A stretch of DNA of 64,000 bases from Hyphomicrobium_A sp963728165 (GCA_963728165.1 CAVSIY010000006.1:868001-932000); one strand, 5' to 3'; numbered from the stretch's first letter, positions 18,620 through 30,196 are shown. Translations and numbers: made by a program. Notes: generated from the sequence alone by a model not told the origin.

Positions 18620-20857
18620 ATGGCAGTTCAACTGGATAGTCTCTTCGGTCAGCCGGCGGCCGACCAGCGCGCAGCGCTGGCGCGGGCGCCCGTGGTGCTC
18701 ACGGTCGCGCTCGACCAGAGCTACGACTACCTGGTCCCCGACGGGCTCGAGCTGGAGCCTGGATGCTTCGTCGTGGTGCCGTTCGGGCCGCAGACCCGCG
18801 TCGGCGTCGTCTGGGATGCCGCGGTCGGCGAGCCCGGCAAGGCCGTCGATCCCAAGAAGATGAAAACAATCGCCGGGCGCCTCGACGTGCCGCCGCTTCC
18901 CGCCATCTCGCTCAAATTCGCCGAGTGGATCGCGCGCTACACGTTGGCGCCGCTGGGCATGGTCGTGCGCATGATGATGAGCGCGCGCGCAGCCTTCGAG
19001 CCGATCAAGCCGCGCTTCGGCGTCACGCTGGTCGAGGGGGCGGCGCTGCCGCCGCGCATGACCCCGGCGCGCACGCGCGCCCTCGAGGTCGCAGCCGACG
19101 GCGCCATCCGCCCCAAATCGGCGCTGGCGGCCGAAGCGCAGTGCTCGGCCGGCGTCGTCGACGGGCTGGTCGCTTCCGGCAATCTGGTCGAGGTGGCGAT
19201 CCCGGAAAAGCGCCTGCCCGAGCCCGATCCGAAGCACCACGCCACCGAGTTTAGCCCTGAGCAGGCCCGCGCCGTGCACGCGCTGCAGTCGGCGGTCGAT
19301 GGGGGAAATTTCTCGGTGACGCTCCTGGACGGCGTCACCGGCTCGGGCAAGACCGAGGTCTACTTCGAGGCGGTGGCGCGCACGCTGGAGCGGGGGTGCC
19401 AAGCGCTCATCATGCTGCCGGAGATCGCGCTCACCGACCAGTTCATGCGCCGCTTCGAAGGCCGCTTCGGCTGTTCGCCGGTCGAATGGCATTCGGCGCT
19501 GTCGGGGCCTGAGCGCGGGCGCGTGTGGCGCGCGGCCGCGACCGGAGAGGCGCGCGTCGTGGTCGGCGCCCGCTCAGGCCTGTTCCTGCCCTTCAAGGAG
19601 CTCGGCCTCATCGTCGTCGACGAGGAGCACGACACCGGCTTCAAGCAGGACGACCGCGTGCACTACCAGGCGCGCGACATGGCCGTGGTGCGCGGCAACC
19701 TCGGCGGTTTTCCCGTCATCCTCGCCTCGGCAACGCCGTCGATCGAGAGCCACGTGAATGCGCGCACGGGGCGCTACCGCCACGTGGTGCTGCCGGCGCG
19801 GTTCTCCGGCGCGGCGCTGCCCGAGATCACGGCCATCGACCTGCGCCGCAACCCGCCCGATAAGGGCAAGTGGCTGTCGCCGCTGCTGATCGAGGCCGTC
19901 GCCCGGACGCTGGAAGCAAAGCAGCAGACGCTTTTGTTCCTCAACCGGCGCGGCTACGCGCCCCTCACGCTGTGCCGCTCCTGCGGCCACCGCATCGAGT
20001 GTCCGCAATGCACGGCTTGGCTGGTCGAGCACCGCTTCCGCGGGCGCCTGCACTGCCACCACTGCGGCTTTTCGATTCCCTTGCCCGAGAAGTGCCCGAG
20101 CTGCGGCGAGCCGGGCGCGCTCGTTGCCTGCGGGCCGGGCGTCGAGCGCGTCGCCGAGGAGGTCTCCGAGCGCTTTCCCGAGGCGCGGCTGGCGCTTCTT
20201 TCCTCCGACCTCGTCCCTGGCCTTGTCGAGATGCGTGCGATCATCCGCGACATCGAGGCCGGCGGCATCGACATCGTCATCGGCACGCAGATGGTGGCCA
20301 AGGGCCACCACTTTCCGCACCTGGCGACCGTCGGAGTCGTCGACGGCGATCTGGGGCTCGCCATGGGCGCCGACCCGCGCGCGGGCGAGCGCACGTTCCA
20401 GCTGCTGCATCAGGTGACGGGCCGTGCGGGCCGAGCGCTCGCCGAGGGCCGCGGCTACGTGCAGACCTACGCGCCCGAGCACCCGGTGATGGCGGCGATC
20501 ATCTCCAGCGACCGCGAGGCGTTCTTAGAGCAGGAGATCGCCGTGCGGCGCGCAGGCCTGCTGCCGCCGTTCGGCCGGCTCGCAGCCCTCATCGTCTCGG
20601 CCCGCGACAAGGAGACGGCGCATCTGGTGGCCCGTGACATCGCGCACCGCGCCCCGCCGGCCGAGCGCATCGAGATCTTGGGACCGGCGGAGGCGCCGCT
20701 TAGTGTGATCCGCGGGCGCCATCGCTGGCGGCTCTTGGTGAAAGCGCCGCGCGAGATCGACGTGCAGGCCTACCTGCGCGCGTGGCTCGCCGCGATGCCG
20801 CCGCTAAAGGGCGACATCCGCCTTACCGTCGACATCGATCCCTATAGTTTTCTCTAG
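18620..20857 (+). CDS. priA: Primosomal protein N' (replication restart helicase PriA)
   Basis: PriA is the 3'-to-5' DNA helicase that reloads the replisome at stalled forks. Its 745 residues include an N-terminal 3'-DNA-binding domain, a Walker A motif GVTGSGKTEVYFE near 236-248, a DEAH-type VVDEEHDTGFKQDDR, and the zinc-binding module with cysteine pairs (CRSCGHRIECPQC, LHCHHCGF, CPSCGEPG). Helicase motifs continue through IGTQMVAKGHHFP and VTGRAGRA. The ATG at 18620 is the first good start. Confidence 0.97.
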   Translation: MAVQLDSLFGQPAADQRAALARAPVVLTVALDQSYDYLVPDGLELEPGCFVVVPFGPQTRVGVVWDAAVGEPGKAVDPKKMKTIAGRLDVPPLPAISLKFAEWIARYTLAPLGMVVRMMMSARAAFEPIKPRFGVTLVEGAALPPRMTPARTRALEVAADGAIRPKSALAAEAQCSAGVVDGLVASGNLVEVAIPEKRLPEPDPKHHATEFSPEQARAVHALQSAVDGGNFSVTLLDGVTGSGKTEVYFEAVARTLERGCQALIMLPEIALTDQFMRRFEGRFGCSPVEWHSALSGPERGRVWRAAATGEARVVVGARSGLFLPFKELGLIVVDEEHDTGFKQDDRVHYQARDMAVVRGNLGGFPVILASATPSIESHVNARTGRYRHVVLPARFSGAALPEITAIDLRRNPPDKGKWLSPLLIEAVARTLEAKQQTLLFLNRRGYAPLTLCRSCGHRIECPQCTAWLVEHRFRGRLHCHHCGFSIPLPEKCPSCGEPGALVACGPGVERVAEEVSERFPEARLALLSSDLVPGLVEMRAIIRDIEAGGIDIVIGTQMVAKGHHFPHLATVGVVDGDLGLAMGADPRAGERTFQLLHQVTGRAGRALAEGRGYVQTYAPEHPVMAAIISSDREAFLEQEIAVRRAGLLPPFGRLAALIVSARDKETAHLVARDIAHRAPPAERIEILGPAEAPLSVIRGRHRWRLLVKAPREIDVQAYLRAWLAAMPPLKGDIRLTVDIDPYSFL

Positions 20858-20865
20858 ACGGACCA

Positions 20866-21022
20866 ACCCCTCATCCGGCTGTCGCGCTGCGCGCGTCCAG
20901 CCGACCTCTCCCGCTGGGAGAGGTGACGGTACACCCTTCGACTGAGCGACAACTCCACCTCTCCCTGTGGGAGAGGTCGCGCGAAATCGTGCCGCAGGCT
21001 CGATGAGCGCGGGTGAGGGGTT
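20866..21022. repeat. Palindromic intergenic repeat, copy 2
   Basis: The outer arms AACCCCTCA and TGAGGGGTT bracket smaller hairpins (CTCTCCCGCTGGGAGAG near 20905; ACCTCTCCCTGTGGGAGAGG near 20958). Bases 20870-20912 are the inverted, nearly identical counterpart of 9082-9124. No gene is seen in 20858-21215; the rest of the gap holds two further hairpins described separately. Confidence 0.78.
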
Positions 21023-21057
21023 ACAGGGCTCGCAGGATTCGCCGACACGACGTGAAA

Positions 21058-21087
21058 TCGGGGTCAGACCCGAAGGTCTGACCCCGA
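21058..21087. repeat. Perfect 13-bp hairpin with CGAA tetraloop
   Basis: TCGGGGTCAGACC and its exact complement GGTCTGACCCCGA flank a CGAA loop. No T-run follows on either strand, so it is not a classical intrinsic terminator. It lies just beyond the terminator hairpin of the small exported-protein gene. The GGGGTCAGACC core resembles widely dispersed palindromic intergenic sequences. Confidence 0.7.
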
Positions 21088-21112
21088 CATGCCAGCAATA
21101 TGACTAGGTATG

Positions 21113-21150
21113 AAAAAAGGGGCCGGACCTCGGGGGTGGAGGTCCGGCCC
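21113..21150 (-). terminator. Rho-independent terminator of the small exported-protein gene
   Basis: On the minus strand an 11-bp stem (GGGCCGGACCT/AGGTCCGGCCC, 9-base loop) is followed by CC and six T residues (A-run at 21113-21118 on the plus strand). It lies about 65 bases after the stop codon of the 94-residue gene and has the right polarity for it. Confidence 0.88.
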
Positions 21151-21215
21151 GGGACTGGCGCATTGGGGGGGAGCGCTCAGTCTTGAGGGAGGCAGTCTAG
21201 GGTTGCAGTCTAGGG

Positions 21216-21500
21216 CTAGTGACGTGCGGCTTCCGAAGCGATGATGCCCAGCATGAGCGCGCCGACGCCGAGCGCGATGTACTTGCCGGTGTCGTCGTGC
21301 CGGTGGCGGCCATGGGCATAACGGTGGCGCTGCCCGCCGTTCCAGTCGCGCCGCTCGGAGCGGGCGTAGGCGTAGTCGGGTCCGCCGCGGCGCCCGTCCC
21401 GCCAGCCCTCCGCACTGGCCGAGGTCGCCAGTGGCCCCAAGGCGGTTGCGGCGAGCGCCGCGGCGGTAGCAAATGAGGTGAGCTTGCGGGTGATGGTCAT
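21216..21500 (-). CDS. Small exported Arg/His/Tyr-rich protein with C-terminal hydrophobic segment
   Basis: The protein has 94 residues. A Sec signal peptide (KLTSFATAAALAATALGPLA, probable cut after SASA) is followed by a basic, aromatic stretch rich in Arg, His, Tyr and Gly and a C-terminal hydrophobic helix (YIALGVGALMLGIIASEAA). I know similar small RxxR/H-rich exported proteins from Rhizobiales but no function. An intrinsic terminator follows. An 11-base direct repeat (GCAGTCTAGGG at 21192 and 21205) lies just past the stop. Confidence 0.75.
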   Translation of the reverse strand: MTITRKLTSFATAAALAATALGPLATSASAEGWRDGRRGGPDYAYARSERRDWNGGQRHRYAHGRHRHDDTGKYIALGVGALMLGIIASEAARH

Positions 21501-21863
21501 CTCTCGTCCCCTGCCCGGTTGTGGGCGTTTTGATACGTGCCGGTGTCTCTCCGGCGATGGGACCCATTAAACAGGGGCCGGCCTGAACGCGCTCTGAAGG
21601 GTGTGTGCAGCCTGCATTCAGGTTCAGGCCACCTCCATGCCATCTGGGCGCCCGGAAAATGCGGCATTCCGGCTCCTTTCCCCCCGTTGAAGGCCCGGGC
21701 GGTGCGTGTTAGAGAACGCGGCGAACTTCGAGGGGGGCGCCAGGCAGGTACGCTCACGCCCTCCTTTTGTGTGGACGATTTTCCTCAAAGCGGGGCAAGG
21801 CCTTAGGGCCGATGCCGATTGCCCTTGAGGCGCATTCAGCGGCCGCCGGCGAGAGCTTTTGAC
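21501..21863. other. Intergenic region upstream of the ATP synthase operon
   Basis: This 363-base divergent gap between the small exported-protein gene and atpH must hold promoters for both. An 8-bp inverted repeat (GCCTGAAC at 21581-21588, complement at 21622-21629) is the only structure I can point to. I cannot support a specific promoter box or a coding sequence. Confidence 0.5.
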
Positions 21864-22424
21864 GTGGCAACGGACAATCCAGTGATGGCGGGGGTGGCGG
21901 GACGCTACGCTTCCGCGCTTTTCGAGCTTGCGCACGAGCAAAACCAGCTCGACGAGGTCGATCGCGACCTCGGCACGTTTCAGAGCCTGCTCGATCAGAG
22001 TGAGGACCTGAGCCGGCTGGTGAAGAGCCCGGCCTTTGCCGCCGAGGAGCAAGAGCGCGCGCTGGGCGCCGTCATGGACTGGGCGTCGGTCGGCGCCACC
22101 ACCGGCAACTTCCTCAAGGTCGTCACCCGCAATCGCCGGCTGTTTGCCGCCGAGGACATGATCAATACGTTCCGCATGCTGCTCGCCCGCCACCGCGGCG
22201 AGGTTGCAGCGGAGGTCAAGTCGGCCGTGGCGCTCACTGAAGAGCAGCTCGCGGCGCTGAAGGACAAGCTCAAGGCGGCCCACGGCAAGGACGTGCGGCT
22301 CGATGCCAAGGTCGATCCTTCGCTGCTCGGCGGCCTCGTCATCAAGATCGGCAGCCGCATGTTCGATTCTTCGCTCAAGACCAAGCTCATGAACCTGAAA
22401 GTCGTGCTGAAAGGCGCCGGCTGA
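21864..22424 (+). CDS. atpH: ATP synthase F1 subunit delta
   Basis: This is the peripheral-stalk subunit that joins F1 to the b subunits of the housekeeping H+ ATP synthase. It has 186 residues from a GTG at 21864 (encoding MATDNPVMAGVAGRYASALF), the usual start region in alphaproteobacteria. The helical N-terminal domain and the C-terminal DPSLLGGLVIKIGSRMFDSS block are typical. It is the first gene of an atpHAGDC operon; the F0 genes are not in this window, as is normal in this class. Confidence 0.95.
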   Translation: MATDNPVMAGVAGRYASALFELAHEQNQLDEVDRDLGTFQSLLDQSEDLSRLVKSPAFAAEEQERALGAVMDWASVGATTGNFLKVVTRNRRLFAAEDMINTFRMLLARHRGEVAAEVKSAVALTEEQLAALKDKLKAAHGKDVRLDAKVDPSLLGGLVIKIGSRMFDSSLKTKLMNLKVVLKGAG

Positions 22425-22530
22425 GGAACCGCATCCGGTCGTGGGCTTTGCGCCTGCGGCCTTTTTCACGCAACCGATCGGCGAAGATCGCCACCGCGTT
22501 ACGGACGCGCTGTAAGAGAAGAGGCAAGTG

Positions 22531-24063
<1,533 letters not shown>

Positions 24064-24067
24064 GGTT

Positions 24068-24231
24068 TGTCATCCCGGCCGCGCGAGAGCACAGCTCGAA
24101 CGCGAACCGGGACCCAGCGTAAGGAGTGCCGAAGGCTCTTTACAACCGCTGGGCAGATTAAGGTGCCTTCGGCACATTTCTCCTGGGTCCCGGATTGGCG
24201 CTCGCCAAGGCTCGCACCGTCCGGGATGACA
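24068..24231. repeat. Nested palindromic element inside the atp operon
   Basis: The outer arms TGTCATCCCGG and CCGGGATGACA enclose inner arms CCGGGACCCAG (24108-24118) and CTGGGTCCCGG (24183-24193), and a small self-palindrome GTGCCTTCGGCAC (24163-24175). It fills the whole atpA-atpG gap. It would be transcribed as a large hairpin in the operon mRNA and looks like a member of a dispersed alphaproteobacterial palindromic repeat family. Confidence 0.82.
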
Positions 24232-24255
24232 GATTAGGAAGGAAGGCGCGGCCCG

Positions 24256-25137
24256 ATGCCGAGCTTGAAAGACCTAAGAAACCGCATCTCCTCGGTGAAG
24301 GCGACGCGCAAGATCACCAAGGCGATGCAGATGGTCGCCGCGGCGAAGCTCCGGCGCGCGCAGGAGGCGGCAACGGCGGCGCGTCCCTACGCTGAGCGCA
24401 TGGACCAGCTGATGGCGAGCCTGGGCGGGCGCATCACCGACCGGGAGAGCGTCTCACCCTTGCTCGTCGGCACCGGCAGGGACGACGTGCACTTGCTCAT
24501 CGTCATGACCGGCGAGCGCGGCCTCGCCGGCGGCTTCAATGCCAACATTGCCAAGCTGGCGCGGGCCGACGCCAACCGGCTCATCGCGGCCGGCAAGACC
24601 GTGAAGATGCTGATGGTCGGCCGCAAGGGCGCCGACGCGCTGCGCCGTGAGTTCGGCAAATTGTACGTCGACCGCATCTCGCTCCGCGGCGTGCGCCAGC
24701 TCGGCTTCGTGCATGCCGATGATATCGCCCAGAAGATCCGCGTGCTGTTCGAGGGCGGCGAGTTCGACGTCGCGACGCTCTATTTCTCCGAGTTCAAATC
24801 CGTGATCCGGCAGGTGCCGACGGCCCTGCAGCTGATCCCTGCAAAGCTTCCTGCCGCGAAGGCGAAAACAGCGGGCGCCGAGGCAATCCACGAGTACGAG
24901 CCGAGCGACGAGGAGGTCTTGGGCTATCTGGTCAGTCTCAACATCTCCACGCAGATCTTCCGTGGGCTCCTGGAGAACGCTGCGTCGTTCTACGGCTCGC
25001 AGATGAGCGCCATGGACTCGGCGACGCGCAACGCGGGCGAGATGATCGACAAGCTGACGCTCAAGTACAACCGTACGCGTCAGGCCATGATCACCAAAGA
25101 GCTCATCGAGATCATTTCGGGCGCCGAGGCGCTCTAA
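24256..25137 (+). CDS. atpG: ATP synthase F1 subunit gamma
   Basis: This is the central rotating shaft of F1. It has 293 residues, with the N-terminal MPSLKDLRNRISSVKATRKI helix and the C-terminal YNRTRQAMITKELIEIISGA helix that together form the coiled coil, and GERGLAGGFNANI in the Rossmann part. It is 34 bases upstream of atpD. Confidence 0.97.
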   Translation: MPSLKDLRNRISSVKATRKITKAMQMVAAAKLRRAQEAATAARPYAERMDQLMASLGGRITDRESVSPLLVGTGRDDVHLLIVMTGERGLAGGFNANIAKLARADANRLIAAGKTVKMLMVGRKGADALRREFGKLYVDRISLRGVRQLGFVHADDIAQKIRVLFEGGEFDVATLYFSEFKSVIRQVPTALQLIPAKLPAAKAKTAGAEAIHEYEPSDEEVLGYLVSLNISTQIFRGLLENAASFYGSQMSAMDSATRNAGEMIDKLTLKYNRTRQAMITKELIEIISGAEAL

Positions 25138-25171
25138 CGACACGAAATGCAAGGGTTGTAAGGAACGCAAG

Positions 25172-26606
<1,435 letters not shown>

Positions 26607-26648
26607 GGCACGAGAAACGGGGCCACGCCCCAGGACGAGGATGCCCAC

Positions 26649-26942
26649 ATGGCTGGCGAAGATATCAATCCCGCGATCATCACCACGCACACCTTCGGCA
26701 GCTGCTGCGCCGAGCTGAAGGACGCCATGAGCGGCGAGGAGTTCGAGCCGCTTCTGACGGTCGGCGACGACGGCGTCCTCTACATGTCCGTCGGCCTCAT
26801 CGACCTCGAGCAGGAGGATGAGCCGGGCATGGTCGACCACCCGATCTTCTTCTGCCCCTTCTGCGGCAAGGGCCTGCAGACGGTGGACGAGGTGCGCGCC
26901 AAGACCGGCGGCGAGAACGGCGTCGACGACGAGGCGGACTAA
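26649..26942 (+). CDS. Small zinc-ribbon-like protein encoded between atpD and atpC
   Basis: I do not recognise a named family. The protein has 97 acidic residues with four cysteines in two pairs (FGSCCAELKD near 18 and FFCPFCGKGL near 70), a pattern compatible with one zinc ribbon. It lies 42 bases after atpD and 3 bases before atpC, in the same frame direction, so it is surely cotranscribed with the ATP synthase genes. The standard operon has no gene here. Confidence 0.75.
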   Translation: MAGEDINPAIITTHTFGSCCAELKDAMSGEEFEPLLTVGDDGVLYMSVGLIDLEQEDEPGMVDHPIFFCPFCGKGLQTVDEVRAKTGGENGVDDEAD

Positions 26943-26945
26943 ACG

Positions 26946-27344
26946 ATGGCAGCGACCTTCAACTTCGAGCTGGTGACGCCCGAGCGCCTGCTGCTGTCGG
27001 GCGCCGCCGAGCAGGTGTTGGTGCCGGGGGCGGAGGGCGATTTCACCGTCCTCCCGGGGCACGCGCCGGTCATCTCGACGCTGCGGCCCGGCATCATCGA
27101 GATCACGCTTGCCGACGGCAAGCAGCGCGTCTTCGTCAAGAAGGGCGTGGCCGAGGCCGACCCCGAGCGGCTGACCGTGCTGGCACAGACCGCGGTGGCG
27201 GTCGAAAGCCTCGATGCGGCGATGATCGCCTCCGAGCTCACGGCGGCCGAGGCCGAGCTGGCCGAGGCGAAGGACGATCAGTCGAAGCGGATGGCGGAGA
27301 CGCTCGTCGAGCTGTTGAAGCGCATGCAGGCGCGGGGGGCCTGA
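26946..27344 (+). CDS. atpC: ATP synthase F1 subunit epsilon
   Basis: This is the regulatory subunit of F1. It has 132 residues, with an N-terminal beta sandwich (FNFELVTPERLLLSGAAEQV, GAEGDFTVLPGHAPVISTL) and a C-terminal helical hairpin rich in Ala and Glu (AAEAELAEAKDDQSKRMAE). It is the last gene of the operon. Confidence 0.95.
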   Translation: MAATFNFELVTPERLLLSGAAEQVLVPGAEGDFTVLPGHAPVISTLRPGIIEITLADGKQRVFVKKGVAEADPERLTVLAQTAVAVESLDAAMIASELTAAEAELAEAKDDQSKRMAETLVELLKRMQARGA

Positions 27345-27446
27345 TCCGCCGGGCGCCGTTTGCGTGCGCGACTTCCGTCGTTCCACCCGCCAAGGGCTCA
27401 CACGAGACGATGGAGCTAGGGTCGGAGAGGCTCTGGTGATGCGGAG

Positions 27447-28007
27447 CTAGAAGGCCGCGGCGTTAGGCCTAGTGCCGCGTGCGAACGGCGCGAACTGCGC
27501 CGCAACGGTCTCATAGAGCGGGCGCTTGAAGGGGACGGCGAGCGCGGGCAGCTCATCGAGGTCGGCCCACCGCCAGGCGTCGAACTCCGACTTCATGCGG
27601 CCTTTCGGCGCGATGTCGATCTCGTCCTCGTCGCCGCAAAAGCGCATGGCGAACCAGCGCAGGCGCTGACCAATGAAGCGGCGCTTCAAGGCGACGCCGA
27701 CGAGTTCGCGCGGCAGCTCGAAGCTGAGCCAGCCGGGGATCTCGGCGATGAGCGTGGCGCTCGTAATGCCGGTCTCCTCCCACAGCTCGCGGAACGCGGC
27801 ATCGCAGGCGCGCTCGCCCTTGTCGATGCCGCCTTGCGGCAGCTGCCAGATGGGACCGTCGACGTAATCCTGGTGGCGGGCCGCCCACTTGGGCTGCCGG
27901 CGCCCGACCCAGACGCGGCCTTCTGCATTGAACAGCGCAATGCCGGCGCACGGGCGCATCGGCAGGCGCGGGGCGTGGGTCTCTGTGTAGGCAACGGAAA
28001 GGGTCAT
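27447..28007 (-). CDS. rppH: RNA pyrophosphohydrolase RppH-like Nudix hydrolase (copy A)
   Basis: RppH removes pyrophosphate from 5'-triphosphorylated RNA and so starts decay. This copy has 186 residues, with PMRPCAGIALFNAEGRVWVG at the N-terminus and a complete Nudix box (GGIDKGERACDAAFRELWEE then TGI). The ATG at 28007 (MTLSVAYTE) is preferred to upstream codons, which add no conserved sequence. A second RppH-like gene lies just upstream in the same direction. Confidence 0.9.
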   Translation of the reverse strand: MTLSVAYTETHAPRLPMRPCAGIALFNAEGRVWVGRRQPKWAARHQDYVDGPIWQLPQGGIDKGERACDAAFRELWEETGITSATLIAEIPGWLSFELPRELVGVALKRRFIGQRLRWFAMRFCGDEDEIDIAPKGRMKSEFDAWRWADLDELPALAVPFKRPLYETVAAQFAPFARGTRPNAAAF

Positions 28008-28139
28008 CGGCGCGGCAGCAGTTATCCACAGGTTGTCAACAAGTCGATCACTGCGCTGATTGGCCGGAAAATTCAACCATTCTATGTCGTTATTTAATGA
28101 AATGTGATGTTGGGCATGAGTTGAGCCCGCGTGGCGGCA

Positions 28140-28658
28140 TCAGTCGGCTCGGGCGTAGGGCGCAAAGGCTGCCACCACCTGCCGGTAGACGTCGCGCTTG
28201 AAGGGCACGATGAGGTCAGGCAGCTCCGACAAAGGCGCCCAACGCCATGCGTCGAACTCGACCTGCTCGGGATCCTCGGGCGTGATGTCGATCTCGGCGT
28301 CCATCCCCAGGAATCGTACGGCGTACCATTTCTGTTCCTGGCCGCGGTACTTGCCGTCCCAGGCTATGCCAAGGAGATGCGCCGGCAGGTCGTAGCGCAG
28401 CCAGCCCTGCATCTCGCCGAGCAGCGAGACGCTGCGCATCCCGGTCTCCTCGCTGAGCTCGCGCAGCGCTGCCGCCTCCGGATCCTCGCCCTCGTCGATG
28501 CCCCCTTGCGGCATTTGCCACCAGGAGCCGCGCCCCTCGGCGTCGCCCGGCGCGTCGGCACGGCGCCCGACCCACACGAGGCCCTCGCGGTTGAGCACCA
28601 TGATGCCCACGCACGGGCGGTAGCCGAGCTTGCTGGCGTCGATCGGGTCGCGGCTCAT
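28140..28658 (-). CDS. rppH: RNA pyrophosphohydrolase RppH-like Nudix hydrolase (copy B)
   Basis: This second RppH-type Nudix protein has 172 residues from the ATG at 28658. It has GYRPCVGIMVLNREGLVWVG, an intact Nudix box (GGIDEGEDPEAAALRELSEE then TGM) and EFDAWRWAPLSELPDLIVPF, the tail shared with copy A. The position next to ctpA and envC is the usual rppH locus in Rhizobiales, so copy B may be the ancestral one. The two copies are clearly diverged. Confidence 0.9.
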   Translation of the reverse strand: MSRDPIDASKLGYRPCVGIMVLNREGLVWVGRRADAPGDAEGRGSWWQMPQGGIDEGEDPEAAALRELSEETGMRSVSLLGEMQGWLRYDLPAHLLGIAWDGKYRGQEQKWYAVRFLGMDAEIDITPEDPEQVEFDAWRWAPLSELPDLIVPFKRDVYRQVVAAFAPYARAD

Positions 28659-28780
28659 GCGGGCTCCCAGGTTGGAGCGCGTGTGGCGTCCGGATAAGAC
28701 GATGGGCGCCGCGGGGGCGCCCATCGGGCTTGGCATCGATGCTGTCCGCGGCGCGCTTTGAAAGGCGCGCCGCCGGCGCC

Positions 28781-30196
28781 TCAGTTCTTCGCCTTGTCCT
28801 TTTCGGGCTCGGCGCCGGCGGGCGGCTTCGTCGCGCCCGCGGGGGTGCTCTCCGTCTTGGCGGCCGTCTTGGCGTCGGTGGCGGTGCCGCGCAGGAACGA
28901 GAGCGCGTACTGGAGCTGGTTGTCCTTCTCGGGCTCCTTGGGAACGTAGGCCGAGGACCCGGAGGATTCCTTGAGGTCCTTGCTCACGTCTTCGGAGGGG
29001 TCATCCGGGTTCTTCAGATGGCCACGCAGGCTCGCCTCGCCCCGCGCCTTGTCCGCTGCGGCCTTGGCCTTGAGGTCGTCGGGCAGGTCCTCCTCGACCA
29101 GGATGTCGGGATCGATGCCCTTGGCCTGGATGGAGCGGTTCGACGGCGTGTAGTAGCGCGCCGTGGTGAGCCGGATCGCACCGTTGGCCCCGAGCGGAAT
29201 GATCGTCTGCACCGAGCCCTTGCCGAAGGAGCGGGTGCCGATGATGGTCGCCCGCTTGTGGTCCTGCAGAGCGCCGGCGACGATCTCGGAGGCCGACGCC
29301 GACCCGCCGTTGATCAGAACGACGACCTTCTTGCCGTCGGTGGCGTCGCCGGGATGGGCCTGGGCCCGCTGCGTCTCCTCGTTGTTGCGGCCCTTGGTGA
29401 GCACGATCGAGCCCTGATCCAAGAAGTCGTCGGAGACGGCGATCGCCTGGTCGAGCAGACCGCCCGGGTTGTTGCGCAGGTCGATGATGTAGCCCTTGAT
29501 GTTCTTCTCGCCGAGCGTCTTCTTGGCCTCGTCGATCGCCTTGATGAGGTTGGTGTGCGTCTGCTCGTTGAAGGTCGTCACCTTAATGTAGGGGACGTCG
29601 GTGCCCTCGTTGTGCGCCTTGACCGCGTTGATGCGGATGATGTCGCGCGTGACCTTCACGTCGAAGGGGTCGTCGACGCCCTTGCGCACGATCGTCAGCG
29701 TGATCGGGGTGTTGACGGGGCCGCGCATCTTCTCGACCGCCTGCTCGAGCGTGAGCCCGACGATCTGCTCGCCGTCAAGATGGGTGATGAGGTCGTTGGC
29801 CAAGAGCCCGGCCTTGGCGGCCGGCGTGTCGTCGATCGGCGACACCACCTTGACCACGCCGTTCTCCATGGTGACCTCGATGCCCAGGCCGCCGAACTCG
29901 CCGCGGGTCTGCACCTGCATGTCGCGGTAGTTCTTGGGGCTCAGGTAGGAGGAATGCGGATCGAGCGCCGACAGCATGCCGTTGATCGCCGACTCGATCA
30001 GCATCGAGTCGTCTGGCTTCTCCACGTAGTCGGAGCGCACCCGTTCGAGAACGTCCCCGAAGAGATCGAGCTGGCGGTAGAGCTCGGAGTTCTGCGAGGT
30101 CGCCGAGTAGGTGCGCGTGACGTTGAGAAACGTTGTCGCGCCGGCGAGGCCGGTCATCAGGAGGAACGTCCAGAACGCGAATTCCGTCTTGCGCAT
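28781..30196 (-). CDS. ctpA: Carboxy-terminal processing protease CtpA (S41 family)
   Basis: This is a periplasmic serine protease that trims or degrades envelope proteins, often murein hydrolases. It has 471 residues: an N-terminal anchor (FAFWTFLLMTGLAGATTF), a PDZ domain around 95-180 (GEFGGLGIEVTMENGVVK), and the S41 core with catalytic Ser in NGGSASASEIVAGAL and Lys in TRSFGKGSVQTI. The C-terminal tail is Lys/Pro/Ala-rich and low complexity. The ATG overlaps the envC stop (TAATG), showing translational coupling. Confidence 0.95.
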   Translation of the reverse strand: MRKTEFAFWTFLLMTGLAGATTFLNVTRTYSATSQNSELYRQLDLFGDVLERVRSDYVEKPDDSMLIESAINGMLSALDPHSSYLSPKNYRDMQVQTRGEFGGLGIEVTMENGVVKVVSPIDDTPAAKAGLLANDLITHLDGEQIVGLTLEQAVEKMRGPVNTPITLTIVRKGVDDPFDVKVTRDIIRINAVKAHNEGTDVPYIKVTTFNEQTHTNLIKAIDEAKKTLGEKNIKGYIIDLRNNPGGLLDQAIAVSDDFLDQGSIVLTKGRNNEETQRAQAHPGDATDGKKVVVLINGGSASASEIVAGALQDHKRATIIGTRSFGKGSVQTIIPLGANGAIRLTTARYYTPSNRSIQAKGIDPDILVEEDLPDDLKAKAAADKARGEASLRGHLKNPDDPSEDVSKDLKESSGSSAYVPKEPEKDNQLQYALSFLRGTATDAKTAAKTESTPAGATKPPAGAEPEKDKAKN

